From positions 109,069,283-109,133,282 of the forward strand of contig NC_081406.1 in assembly GCF_030272615.1 (NCBI RefSeq): a stretch of DNA of 64,000 nucleotides, in the 5' to 3' direction. Below the pieces are notes generated by a model. That model was not told the DNA's origin. It did not search any database and worked only from the letters and a program-made list of their open reading frames with translations. The translations under genes and the position numbers were made by a program. This stretch comes from Cryptomeria japonica. Its lineage: Eukaryota; Streptophyta; Pinopsida; Cupressales; Cupressaceae. Position 1 is the first letter of the stretch; the number at the start of each line of letters is the position of its first letter. This document shows, piece after piece, positions 46,561-58,689 of the stretch.

Positions 46561-47544
46561 TTATCCCCTTCTTATCCCCTTTGATGAGAAAGAATAACTC
46601 TGTATGTGAATGGAGAAATCAAGGAACAAGAACCTTAGAGCAACATATGACAAGGTTTTAATAACCTTCTACACTTCAAACTTATCCAAAGTTCAAGCGG
46701 GTATACCTTATGTGAATAATTTCACACTTTTAAACAAAATCCACAGTAATCATTGTCCAAAAACCAGTGGATCTTATCGCCTTAAACAAAAAACTGAAAA
46801 AATATAGGAAAACTTAGGCTCATTTTCAGTGTTGATCCTCAAGAGATTTAGAAAAGAAAACACTAACAGATACTAGTGCCTTATCTAGGCTATAGAGTCA
46901 TCAATTTTAAACAATAACTTCAGAATTAAACATATCCATACATCTCAATCACTTTGGCTTCTACCAACTCCATACATGCCTGACATGTATAAGAATCCTC
47001 CCTTGTTATACTAAACAGGGTTCATCAAATTCAAAGTTCCCAACAAATAACCTACTGATAAAGATATTTCTCACGTATTTAATTCCCCTCCTGAAGAAGA
47101 AAGCTAAGAAACATATCTATAAAGATTGCATTACAATCCCTGTTCAATTGAAATAACCCTAAATTACCCAAATGAAACCAGTAAAATATTTGAAAGCATA
47201 CTAGAAGACAACACAAATTTTAGGCTCAAAGTTAATGGTCTATATATTTATATTCAATTTGGAAAATCTTACAAAACTTAGATAGTTTTATGTGAAACAC
47301 TAGAAAAAACGCAGATAAATTTATACATAGAGTTTCTTTACAAATTCTTGTGATCATTTTTCCTCTGTCCCAGTATCCATTTATAACATTATGGATGCAT
47401 ACAAGCTTTGGACATCCCTAAGGAAAATTAGTTACAACCATAACTTCTTTCAAGGAGCAGTTACAAGTCTTTTTCTGTGTCAACGGCCTTTTCGGTTGGT
47501 AACTCTTATGCAACATCTTCTAACTGTCCTGGAGTATCTTCCAA
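46561..47544. other. Spacer 3' of the unknown ORF, copy 1
   Basis: AT-rich, no gene seen. Confidence 0.45.
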
Positions 47545-50500
47545 CTATTCTGGAGCATCTTCCTCTTGCACCGCATACCTTTTGGTCCACTCTTGGAACA
47601 CATCATCAGTAGGCCATGAGTAGCCAACAATCTTTTTCTCTAACTTAAGTAACCTTTTCCAAGAGTTTCTTAGTTTCCTCACCTCTGATTCCAAAAAACC
47701 ATAATGTGATTTTATCTTTTCTATCTCCTCAATTGTTTTAACAAACAGAGAGGTGTCATCTTTGTTAACAATTTCATTTACCCTCAAAGACAAATTAGCT
47801 CCCAGCTCATCAAGCCATACCTATTTGTCCTTCAACTGATTTTGGCTGACAAAACCCCCAGGAAATAATTCAAATTTATGCTCAATATATTCTTTCCTGT
47901 ACAAGTTAGCTTTCCTCTCTACATTGGCTCTTCCTTCTGCTAACTTGGTCAAACCTTTTGCCAACTCACATGTGGATTTGATAGTAACATCAGATCCTGC
48001 TTCATCATAGGATGCACACATAAGTTCTAAATCCACTTCTCTTGGCATCCACTTATTCAAAATAGGCTCTAAAATAGCCTTGTCCTCATTTAACTCACAC
48101 AGAGTGTCTAAAATTCTTTTCATATTAGTGTGCATAGTGGGGGCCTCTACTGTATCAGCAAAACTCAAAATGGTGGCCTTTACCTTCTCTTCATACTTAC
48201 TTGCAAACAAGGCTTGAGCCTGTTTCATTTTTTCCAACTCATGTTGAAAAGTCTCAGCTGGTTGAAAACCAGAAGGCATAGGAGAAGGGGGGAATTATAT
48301 AATAGGACTAGTAGGTGGAGGTCTTGTTGGAGAAGAAGAGATCGCCATGGTAGAGGACCCACCTCCTTGGTGTTGTCCTACCAAGTGACTCTGAAGTCTA
48401 GCAATAATAGTATCCCTGTTGGCTACCTCCTTTTTGGCTTCATTATAAGCATTTAAAATTGTCTCCAACTTGACTTGGAGATCAGCTTTTTCCTTTGCTT
48501 CTTTCTCTACTACTGCCACATTAAACTTTGTAGTTTCTAAGACTGTACTGGCAGCTTCTACCACCCCTGTATCCTGGACTCTTTTTACTATCATACCTCC
48601 TAGAAGATTAGATCCTGAGGTATCTTTCCTTCTTCTACTTTCATCCCTCTTGAGGGACCACACGATCAGAGAAGCATTATCTTTGCTAAATGTCACTCCC
48701 TTCATTGGCTTGGTTTCTTTTCTAACTGCTTCAAGAACCAATGCATCTACTATATCCCATTCAGGGAGGATTAGAACACCAGCCTTTGACACCATCTCTC
48801 TTCCAGCTTCAGGAGTGATAGCTTTGAATTCAGCCATCATTTCTTGTTTAACCTCTTCTTCCACTGAATTTGTATCTTTGTGAGACTGCTCACTCATTCT
48901 CTTTTCACATCTAGCCTTGAATTGTTCAATGTTTTGTTTCTATACAAATTGCATGAAAGCCCCTGTTGTGACAAAATTGTTGTCAGCTAGAAACTCTTCA
49001 CTAGTTTTTTGACAGTGAGGTCTAATTCCTTTCCCTTTAGCTCACCATCAGTTATATTCATTTCAGCACTAGGTGGCTCTTCCGACATTCCCTCTTGGGT
49101 CTCATCATAGGTGTATGCAATTTCACCAAGACTCCCTAACTGTAGCAATTGTTTGGCCACTGGTTGCTCATCTCCTATGTGAATAGGGGATTGAGATGGA
49201 GAGTATTGAGGCTCATCAGTTTCAACTTCCTTCCCTACTCTTTGCCTTTAAGGGGAATCTTGAATATCAATGACATCTTCAATGGCCCTTTTTCCTCTTG
49301 AAGTGGAAGGCTCACTTGTCACTGGCATCATCATAGTATATTTAGATTTTTTATGCATCATATAATTACCAAGTGGGATAGCCTTAGCAAAGGCAGGCTT
49401 AGCTAAGACCAATTTAGCCCTATCAGGATCATTTTGCATTATAGCCTCCCTTTTTTCTTTCAGGGTTTGCATTAGGTCTTCAAAATAAAGAATTAAGAAT
49501 TTAACCTTCTCTTCAAAAGGGGTAAAACTAGAAAGAGGGTCATAGCTAGAATCAAATTGATGAATAAAATCAAGTCCTCTTTTGTATGCAACCCACTTCT
49601 CCTTTCTTAATTCCTGCTCGTCTAAGCTGAATTCTTTTCTAATTAAATCTTCAGGAAATTGAAATTGGTGAGGCCTACTTTTACATACTGCCCTCTTTCT
49701 GAACATGCCATTGAAGAAATCCTCGGGGTCTACACACCTTGAAATTGCAGTTGACAACATATATGGCTTAAATAATTCTTCAAAGTATTTCCAACCACCT
49801 TTGGTAATTACAAAATGATGGGCCATGGTAATAGTTGGGAAAATGGTCCCTTTACCCCTATTGGTCAGCTCGACCTCTTGTACTCGTCCAATCTATCTCA
49901 ACACTTCTGCAATCCCTATCTTCAATGGGACCTGATAGGGTAGTAGATAGGGGGTTCCTCTGAATCCATATACTCTGAAAATAGTAGAAACAAGGTACAA
50001 ATACATGTCTCCCCAGTTGTGAACAATCTTGATATCTTCTGCAAACTCTTTAGGCCTAAGGAATTCCAAAAGAGCCTTAGGAATCCTAGGGTTTTCTGCA
50101 CATAAAAGAACTCTAATCTTAGATGCAAAGCATCTATCAAACTTCAAAAAACTAGCATCCTCTCTATCCCAAGATAGAATAGTGCTCCAAAGTTGCACAG
50201 GCATCTCCTCTTTGTCTTTAACCTTGACCAAATCCATATCTTTTGCAAAATAATCAGCACCTTTGAACAAAAACATGTGCATTAACAGGGAGTACCATCC
50301 AAATGGCCTATCCACCTTACCATTTTTAATCTCTACAAGCCCTGCATGAATAGCATCAGTGAGGTATGGGGAAAAATCAAATGTTATTGCCAGGGAAGGG
50401 TTTAGAATTTGGGCAATCATCGACATATAATGGGTTGGCATATGTTTCTCAGCATCTTCTCCAAAGATCTGACACAGTGTCCAATACATATCCTTAGCTC

Positions 50501-51110
50501 TTAAAGTAAACAAATTCAGGGAAAATGGTTCCATTGTACTAGGGCCTACAATTGTTAACCCTCCTATTTTAACAAAGAATTCTCTCAATGGGCCACTCCT
50601 AAGATGATCTCTTTGTGCATTGTAGACTTGAGCTAATGCTTCAAAATCAATAGTCTCAAGATAATTTGAAGCTTCACTAAGCTTGAAAACATTTCTAAAC
50701 TCATCATCTTTGATTTCAACTAGGGCTGATCCCTTTATATTTCTGATACATCTAGCAGCAGGGCCATAAATCTGTGCGATCAGGGTCAACAAATCTACAT
50801 CCATGAACACACCAAGGACCACAAGCTTCCCCACATCCAGTTCCCAAATGCTATTCAAAGGGACGGGGGCATATCTTTGACCAAAACCAACTTTAAAAAG
50901 ACTTAGACCTGATATCCCTATTTCGGGGTCCCTTAACCAATTTCCTTTGTCATACAGGCCATCCCCAATTTTCAAATGAGGGTTTTTTGGTACTAACTCT
51001 TTGGCCCTAGCCCCGACATTAGTTGACATGGTTAACTGCTCTAGAAAGTCATCATAGATGTTTCTGTCCTGATAGTTCACCTTTCCTGTCATTTCCCATC
51101 TAGGTGCCAT
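47545..51110 (-). pseudogene. Large ORF of unknown function carried by the CACTA element, copy 1
   Basis: Read on the minus strand from ATG 51,110 (MAPRWEMTGKVNYQD), the first 405 codons are open, end at a TAG (about 49,893) and continue in the same frame to 49,248 and beyond (TAA after IQDSP), so a single CAG-to-TAG type change could explain the first break. A frameshift near 49,010 moves the reading to another frame, which then runs through 48,897-48,295, 48,279-47,821 and 47,793-47,545 with single stops between. The original product was roughly 1,150 aa. Visible segments: SLLMHMFLFKGADYF, VQLWSTILSWDRE, LLEFLRPKEFAEDI and HNWGDMYLYL, then a charged region and a coiled-coil-like Glu/Lys/Leu-rich tail. 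No transposase, nuclease, protease or zinc-finger motif is seen. It is clearly related to 54,605-57,715. I do not recognise the family; a transposon-specific protein or a captured host gene are both possible. Confidence 0.65.
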
Positions 51111-52900
51111 TTTGAAAGTATGTAACTATGCCAATTATCAATCAAAGTAGTTCTTTAACAGAACACAACCACAATTCAACAATTTTCAAGCAATAGGTAA
51201 GCAAAGAACAAGAAAACCTGATTTTGGCTTGAAGAATTCTACTCTGCACCAACTTTCTCTGCAACAACTTCTTTGAAATGATACCTTCATTCAATTGATG
51301 CGAGAGTATATACGGCAATTGGGCTTCTTAACTGCAACATTAACACCGCATGCTTCAACCGTCCCTTCAGAATTTAATTCATGAAAGAATTCAAAAATTT
51401 GGCTCCAATGGGTCAAAACTATCCTAAGTATTTTTTCTTTTTGCTCTTTCGCTATTTCGCAAAGCATAAAACCCTTGCATGTTCATCTAGCGAAGTCACA
51501 CCAACCATCCGATCAGATAGAACTTGCACTGCTTTTACCTTTTGACTTTTCCTCATCCAACAACGGGCTAAAATTCCTTTCGCTATTTCGCGAACGGTAA
51601 CCATAGTGCACTTTAACCCAACAAAACCGCGCTATCCATCTGATCAGATAGAACTTGATCGATCTTTATCATGTCCTGACCTGATAGTTTATCTCACTAA
51701 CCACGCACCAAGCGGTTAAGGCTAACAATCTTCGCTGTTTTGCGAACGGTAACTGTCCTGCTCCTTCGGGCTGTGAAATAGCGCCCACCATTGGATCCTC
51801 CTCGAGATACCCTCTCTTTAACAACTTTAATCTGGTAGATGTGGGCCCTCTAATTCAGCACTATCCACCCTGGCATTCGATCTCCTAAGAAACCGACGTG
51901 GCAACTTCTTACTTGCTGAAAAACTTCCGTGGGATCCACTTCTAAACTGCCACATGTGCCTGACAGGTCACCTCTTCGTTGGCAGTATGATTCAATCTAT
52001 CTGTTGGGCCCACCACCTCCTCACCAAGTTTATTCTTTGATTTACTTAACCTTGAGGCCACGTGTGACTTTCTGATTTGCCACCTAAACCACCTGGACCG
52101 CTAACTAGACTGCCATGTCATTTCGCTACTTCGCGAAGGCTAAATCTCAAGCACCTTTTGGCTGCGAATCAACGCGGGCCGTTGATCATTCTCTGAACCA
52201 ACCACTCTTTACTCTTTGGAAAACCTGCCTGCTTCTGGGACCCGCCACTTTTCGCTATTTCGCGGAGGGTAAAACTCGATCATCTTCATCCCACAAAACC
52301 ACGTGATTCGTCCGATCAAAAGAGAAATAATCGGTCTTTAACTTTAGCTTTACTACCGCATGGACCCACTTTCCTTTTCGCCATTTCACGATAGGTAACT
52401 TGCGGTCATCTTCATCCCACGAAATAATGCAGGTCGTTAGATCTCAGGGACTTGCACTGCTTTTATTTCTTCTATTGACCACCTCGCCCGAGCCTACCAT
52501 ATTTTCGCTGCTTCACAATAGGTAAACCACGAGCATCTCCTGACTACGAATCAACGCGAGCCGTTGGATCAACAAAGAGTTGCATGACACTTATAGGGCC
52601 TGATAAACATTAGAAAAAAGAAAAAGTAATAGGCGTATAAAATTTAAAATATTTAAGGGACTGCCTAGGTAAATAACAATGGGGGGACACTTCTCATGAC
52701 AAACGGACCCATCACTTAAGTGGTAAAAAGTAACGCAGAATTAGAACCAGGTTTTTACTCAGATAGTTTGAAGGTTAAAACTTAAAACCCTTAACCCTTC
52801 CCATTGGCTTACAACAAAACAGAGGTAACAAGGCCAATACCAAACTCAAAATTTCAACAAAATTAACCAATTATGGATTGAGAACATCCATTTTTTAAAA
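51111..52900. other. Upstream region of unknown ORF copy 1, with palindromic repeats
   Basis: GC-richer than the surroundings. It lies just before the start of the unknown ORF, so it probably includes its promoter. The dominant feature is the dispersed repeat listed separately. No protein is recognisable. Confidence 0.45.
51435..52570. repeat. Dispersed repeat with palindromic core TTCGCTATTTCGCGAA, about seven copies
   Basis: Copies or variants of TTTCGCTATTTCGCGAACGG followed by TAA lie near 51,447, 51,578, 51,730, 52,121, 52,252, 52,376 and 52,504. Each has imperfect dyad symmetry (TTCGC-n-GCGAA). Several are followed about 40-70 bp later by a second shared phrase, such as GCGGGCCGTTGATC, GCGAGCCGTTGGATC or CATCCGATCAGATAGAACTTG. 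Spacing is irregular (roughly 120-390 bp), so this is a dispersed module. In CACTA elements multiple such sites can bind the TNPA-type protein; that role here is inference. Confidence 0.65.
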
Positions 52901-52914
52901 TAGTGATAACATGA

Positions 52915-53225
52915 CCATCTCTTTCGGTGAGTCTTTTTGCATCGATAGTGTTATATCCTCGAAGACCTTTTCTTTTCGATGAGAACCATCTCCACTTTCT
53001 TCGAAATATTTTATCGATGGAGTTACTGTCTGCGATAAGTCCTTTCTGAAGTTGATCAGCGTTTGCTTTCTTTGATGCCCCTTTTATATCGATGAGACAT
53101 CGCTGGGTCTCATTGATACTGTTTGAATCTTAGATACTTCGATAGAATGCTTTTAGACTTGTTCGATAACTTATGGGTTACTACGGTATCAATGAAAATG
53201 ATGATTTCTTTCAAAGAGAGATGGC
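52915..53225. repeat. TCGATG-rich repeat S, second part
   Basis: It aligns with 58,410-58,620: shared words include CTTTCGGTGAGTC, GCATCGATAGT-like, ATCGATGGAGTTA and TATCGATGAGACATCGCTGG. Together with 46,005-46,560 it reconstructs the full copy at 57,970-58,620, with the first unknown ORF sitting between the halves. Confidence 0.65.
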
Positions 53226-53856
53226 TTCTATGATTTAATTTCTCAAATCAAGATATTTTACTTAATTCAGATTTGATGCTCAACAGAATGACTGCACTAT
53301 CACCAATCTATCTTGAAGATTTGATTACTCTTTAGATTATGATTATGACTATCATGATATTTCATGAGATTGCTCTATCCCCATATGAAACCCTTTGTTC
53401 CCACAAATCAATGCTTTGAACTTGACTGCAACTTTATAGTGATCACTGTCTTTGTACAGTAAGCTTGCTACTTTCTCAACTTTTGATATATTGGAGGCTC
53501 CTAGGATGGTTTCTATCTTATAGTCACAATACCTTGCTATAATTTGTAGCTATTGTATGTTTATTTGTTTTCTATAATTATTTGTTTTCCACTCTTAAAT
53601 CATAGTTCAACCGAATATGGTTCATCTTGGAATCAATGCACATCGGTTATAATCAGATTATAACCAGTCTCCATGGTTGCAAGACCTGAAGAAGGATTCT
53701 TATCATCAATTAGATGCATACTTTTGGGAATATAGAAAGAAAAAGAAAATATATTAGAACCGTATTTTTTGTTGAGTCATAATATGATGTGTTAATTTAG
53801 CTAAATAAGGGAACCAATTTTGTATTAGGTTTAATTCCATGATAACAGTTGAAGCT
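53226..53856. other. CACTA interior spacer, no gene seen
   Basis: AT-rich sequence between repeat S and a Copia-type LTR. Nothing recognisable. Confidence 0.45.
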
Positions 53857-54150
53857 TGTTAGAGATAGGGGATTTGTAGCAGTTGGCTTGTTAGGTTATG
53901 TCACAATCCTATGAAGGTCCTTGTAAACCATTAATGTTAGTAGACATGAGACTGTTATGTAACGAATTGGATCAGCTAAACCTAGAAGTTCTGTAACCAA
54001 TGAATCAACTGACTCAAGTGTATGTTAATTATCTTATGATGGTCATTTATGACTGTTATTCTTAGTAGACATTAAGCAGTTCGCTAGATAGTTGGTTAGT
54101 AAACCAGTGAGTTAGTTGGCTCAAGTGTATGCCAAATGTGGAATATTACA
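53857..54150 (+). mobile_element. Short Copia-type LTR (about 294 bp) inserted in the CACTA element
   Basis: It starts TGTTAGAGATAGGGG and ends GTGGAATATTACA, giving TGTTA...TTACA ends. Immediately after come TG and the Met-tRNA primer site TGGTATCAGAGC. It contains partly repeated phrases ending in TCAAGTGTATG. No gag or pol follows; sequence resembling the other CACTA copy resumes by about 54,205, so this is a truncated element or a TRIM. Confidence 0.6.
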
Positions 54151-54152
54151 TG

Positions 54153-54164
54153 TGGTATCAGAGC
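54153..54164 (+). other. Primer-binding site (initiator Met-tRNA)
   Basis: TGGTATCAGAGC is the classic plant Copia/TRIM primer site and lies two bases after the LTR end. Confidence 0.75.
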
Positions 54165-54604
54165 AACCAAGTTCGATATTGAACCTCAAGATTTCCACCT
54201 ATAAACAAAACTATATACATATGTAGGCACACCATGGTTGCGATAATAATCAGGCGCACTATATACAAAACTATATTCGCAAGTAAATCTTTTATTCAAA
54301 TCCACAATATGAAACACAAAGTTTTACTGGAAGAACACAAGTAACCTTATCTCCTTTAGATAATATCACAAGCAACTGCCTACAGAAAGATGCAGTAATC
54401 CACAACATATACACAAAGGAAAGACGACTGATTATATTATGTATGTTCGCAAAATGGTACAATAGTAAGCCTGAGGATATATTCTACTTCTTCTCTAATG
54501 ATCCTTATTGTTGCAAAAGTTCCCTCATTTATATGAGGGTATACATTGTCACCAAGCATTGTGGCTTTTCAACACAACTATTAATTAGCACTTTTGTTAA
54601 CAAA

Positions 54605-57600
54605 CTAGAAGATAAACAAGTTCAGTATTCCTATGTGTTGAATGTACTTATCATCTTTATACATTAGAACGTCATTGTTTAGTGTCCTCATGTCACTTTT
54701 TGTCTGGAAATGATTGGATAGAATATGATTAACACACAGTGACAATTCTTTGTCCCGATCCAACTCTGCTACTACTTGATTATTCTCATCAATGAACTCT
54801 TGTTTCCATTGTTCGAATGATACTAACTCACCATTACTGTAAAAAGAGGGCACCCTAGGGGTATTCCCATCGTCCAGCCTCTGAAGCTCTTTCCTTAATT
54901 GATTTGCCATTTCATCATGGGACTTCAAGTAAGCCCCGGCTTCAATTTTCTCACCTGGATTAATCAGACTGTTGTCATTCATTATGTCTTCCAACCGAGA
55001 CCTGAGCCTTTCATGCTCTTTCAAAGCTCTGACTGTTCCAATGTATGTTTTCCAATAGATTTCTGCAACTTTTCTGAACCTATGTTCAATGATCTCTAGA
55101 ATCAACTTATCCATATTTTGTTGTACCTTTTCTACTTGTCGAGATGTCTTTTCGGACCTGTTCCTCCAATACGTAGCGTCTGTCAAGGCATCCATGGCAT
55201 CTCTGTCAACACTGTATGTCATCCCTATTTGACTGGTACCTGTATCAATCTGAAGCAATCTTGCTTGCAGCCTCTATTTTTCTTCATCGGTTTTCTCATA
55301 TAGGCTTTTGTATGTAGAATTTTCTCGGACCATAAACTCTATCTGATCTTGGTTCAGTTTAGCGACATCCAAATTTAGTTTGGCAGTTGTTCTAGGGTCA
55401 GTCTTTCCAACTTGCTGACCATCAAATGTCCAAAAGCTTCTTCTGTATCAACCAATATAGGTCTTTTATCTTTGGGATAGATAGCCCATTGTAGAAGAGC
55501 CTTCTGATCTGGATCATATCCTGATCCTCTAAAGAGTTTATCAATCTCTTTTGGCATCATTTGCCTACTTGGGTCCTGTTTCTTGAGGAATCCATCAAAC
55601 AACAAGGCAGAGTTCATGTCCCATCCAGAGTATAATAGCACACCAACTTCCTTAAGAAACTGTCTTCCCTTCTCAGGTGCCATTTCTCTCATCACAAGAT
55701 CCATCTCCTCTTGTAACTTTTGAAGCTGCTGCTATTCTTCACTATTTCTCATGTTATTCCTAATTTGAGATCCTTTGATAGAGGAAAGCGGTGAACTCCT
55801 TGGAAGTAATGAAGTCACTATCAGCAATGAAATCCTCATGCTCCAAGAATCTGATGTCAGCCACTTCTCAGACATTTAGTTGTCCTGTTTCCAAATCTAT
55901 CGGTGTATCCTCTTCATAACCAGGGGGGTAATTTCTCGAGGAGTGAATGGAATGATTTCAGATGTGGAAGCAGGAGACATATGAGCCAAAGGCTCTGTAT
56001 TCCTAATGGTATCAATGTAATCCCTAAAAACATGAGGCGGGACTCCCTCAAGTATTTCCAACTCATGCTCCACAAGTTTGTTGGCCAACTCCAAGGGGTC
56101 TTTAATCTTTTGTAGCACGTTCTCATCCATTTTCCTTCTAAAAAGCTTCCATTTATAAGCCTACATTGCTTTCTCAAACTTTATTCGCTTCACTCTGGCC
56201 TCTTCTCTGCCAATGTTCTTAATGAGGTCATCCGATTGGTAAGATTTATGCTCTCTAGCCTTCAGCTTTTGTGATGACCGGGATATCCTTATGTATCCTT
56301 CAAGATCAAAATTGGGCCTTGGATCCCCCATAGCCATGCCATAATAATCCAATTTTGTCTGCAGCAGGCCATAACTCTTTGAACTTTTCACAATAAAATC
56401 TGAAAATACTAACAACCCAGGTATAATTGATTGTTTCCCATGGCTTGTCAGATGTTCTGTACTCACTATTGACAGTTGCCTCACAATTTCCAGACAAGCC
56501 ACTCTATTAGGGACTGTATGTGGTAGTAAGTATGGTCTCGCTTCGAACCCGTATACCCTGACTTGTGTGCAATCTGAAAAACAATACCAATCTCCCCAAT
56601 TGTGTTCAATTGAGGGATCTTCAACGAAATCTTTTGGTCTTAGGAATCTTTGAACCTCTGGTGCAAGGGCATGATCGCACAAGCATCCCAACAGTCTATA
56701 TAATGGCTTGACAAAGAACTCCTCAAAATGCCAATATTGATTATTTGCATACCTCTGGTCCCATGAAGAAACCCATAGTTGCACTGGTTTTCTCATCCCA
56801 GCATTGTCATATGTCCTGACACATAACTCTTTTGGCCATAACCCTTCATCTTGGCCCACATACAATAGCATATGCATAAGTAAGGAATAATGCTTGAAAT
56901 GAACATTGATGACATCCCCCTTTAACTTTTCTAACCCATGATTCAAAACCTCAACCAAATAAGCAGAAAAATTAAAGAAGCGCGGGTCCTTAGACTGCAA
57001 ATCGACACAAATGACCATGGCTGCAATATCCATCAAAGGATGGGCTTTTATCCCTAGCACTTGGGCAACACAGTAATAAGTATACTTGAAATATGGATGG
57101 AAAGAGTTGACATCATAGGGAGCTTTGTCATCCTAACCTAGGGGCACTAAGGACCCTGCATTCCTAGGTCTATGTATAGGGAGTCTCCACGTTTTGTAAA
57201 TGTGCTCTAGGTTAAAATATTCACTTGTTAACTTCTTGAGGTCAATCAATTCTTCAAATCCCCAATCCAACTCGAACATGGTGTCAATAACCTCCTTTCT
57301 GATTGCAAGAATTGGCTCACCCATGTAGTTATATATGGTCCTAGTTTTAGGGTCATAATTGTTTGCCAATGCCTTCATGAGCTCCACATTCATGAATACA
57401 TTAGCCACAACTAACCTTCCTAAGTTCAATCACCATAAATTGTTGATAGGTTGAGGGGTAACTCTTCTGTTGTACCCATATATGAATAATTCATACCCTC
57501 TCAATTCTGTCCATATGTCTCCAAGATCCTCAAACCGGTCCTCCAGGCCTTCCTCATCAGCTCTAATCTTCTTGGACCTCAAACTGGATGATGGTCACTG

Positions 57601-57715
57601 GTCAATCAGGTCCTGGGCCAAAGAACGCCCTTCCCTTTTCTGTCTTTTAGGTTTTTCTTGCAACGATAAGTTATTTTCCCTTTATGGTCTTATTAGTTTT
57701 AGATGATGATTCCAT
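54605..57715 (-). pseudogene. Large ORF of unknown function carried by the CACTA element, copy 2
   Basis: A diverged paralogue of 47,545-51,110. The minus frame seems to start at ATG 57,715 (MESSSKTNKT) with a shift soon after. YGYNRRVTPQPINNLW (about 57,480) matches FGQRYAPVPLNSIWE in copy 1. It continues through LGRLVVANVFMNVELM, SLLMHMLLYVGQ, VQLWVSSWDQ, RFLRPKDFVEDPSIEHNWGD and VRVYGFEARPYLLPH, each with a clear counterpart in copy 1. Downstream (55,704-55,375) MREMAPEKGRQFLKEVGVL matches the copy-1 stretch ITPEAGREMVSKAGVLI. In-frame stops lie at about 57,430, 57,132, 56,161 and 55,894; a frameshift falls between 55,375 and 55,258. Conservation in sequence but not in stop positions shows that the two copies decayed independently after duplication. 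Function unknown. Confidence 0.65.
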
Positions 57716-57969
57716 TTGAATTTTAAAAAAGAGGTATGTGTGCAAACAACTTACTTGGAATTATTGAGCTTTATCTGTGAGTTCGCCCAATTCCTGCTTT
57801 CAGTTTGTCGCTTGTGAATTCCATAATGCTGTGTGCTTTGATGTTGATCCACTACTTATGGCATATTTAATCAGTTAGTAATGGTCATTTTGGACAACGG
57901 TCACTCAGGCACACGTTTGAATTTAATGGCGATGTGACCTTTCATGGGATTTGTTTCTGATTTTCGCGG
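57716..57969. promoter_or_regulatory. Upstream region of unknown ORF copy 2
   Basis: Short spacer before the ORF start; no clear TATA box. It does not show the TTCGC...GCGAA modules found upstream of copy 1. Confidence 0.25.
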
Positions 57970-58550
57970 CAATCAATAATCATTTCGATGAGGATATGTC
58001 TTTCGATCATTTGTTTCTTTAGTCCATCTATCTCTTTGTTTCTATCGACAATACTTTTGTTTCAAATATTACTTCAATCAAGTATTTTTTCCCTTCATCG
58101 AAATACTGTATTCGGTCAGTATGGATGTCTCCTCATCGAAACATATCTGATATCCATCGGGTCTTATGTCGAAGAAACCTTGGGCTTAAGTGTGCTCCTT
58201 TATTTTTCCATCGAAATACTTTTTTCATCGATATCACTATGCCCTGTCGGTGAATGAGTCTATTATCTCACCAATAAAGTTACATCGGCAAAACCACGCA
58301 TATCGAGAACATGCCTTTTAACCTCCTCGAAACCTATATCCTCATTGATATCTTTTATCGATATAGCTTCCTTTTGTTTGATCGATATTATTCTTTCGAT
58401 GAAAACGCTCCTTTCGGTGGGTCCTTTTTATGTTGCACCGATAGTATTATTTCATCGAGAACTTTTCCCGTCGATGAAGACCCTCTCTGCTTTCTTTGAT
58501 ATCTTTTGTCGATGAAGTTATTATCTTCGGTGAGTCCTTTCTGGAATTCA
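57970..58550. repeat. TCGATG-rich repeat S, complete copy
   Basis: About 580 bp in which TCGAT/ATCGA occurs every 20-40 bp, for example CATCGAAATACT, TTTATCGATATAGC and GTCGATGAAG. It covers both partial copies (46,005-46,560 and 52,915-53,225). Confidence 0.65.
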
Positions 58551-58689
58551 TCGACGTTTCCTTCCTTCGATGGCTCTTTTATATTGATGAGACATCGCTG
58601 GGTCTCATTGATCCGAATTAAAAAGGTATCGATGAGACCCAGCGATGTCTCATTCATATAAAAGAGCCATCGAAGGAAGGAAACGTCGA
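58551..58689. repeat. Near-perfect inverted repeat, 62-nt arms and 15-nt loop
   Basis: Arm 1 (58,551-58,612) begins TCGACGTTTCCTTCCTTCGA and arm 2 (58,628-58,689) is its reverse complement with about three mismatches. The loop is CCGAATTAAAAAGGT. An RNA across it would fold into a long hairpin. Arm 1 also matches 53,050-53,130 in part, so the palindrome arose by inverted duplication of the end of repeat S. Confidence 0.85.

Noticed and set aside
53857-57715. Unknown ORF copy 2 as gag of the adjacent Copia-type LTR
   Set aside because: It lies on the opposite strand to the LTR and primer site, has no zinc knuckle, and its paralogue at 47.5-51.1 kb has no such LTR beside it.
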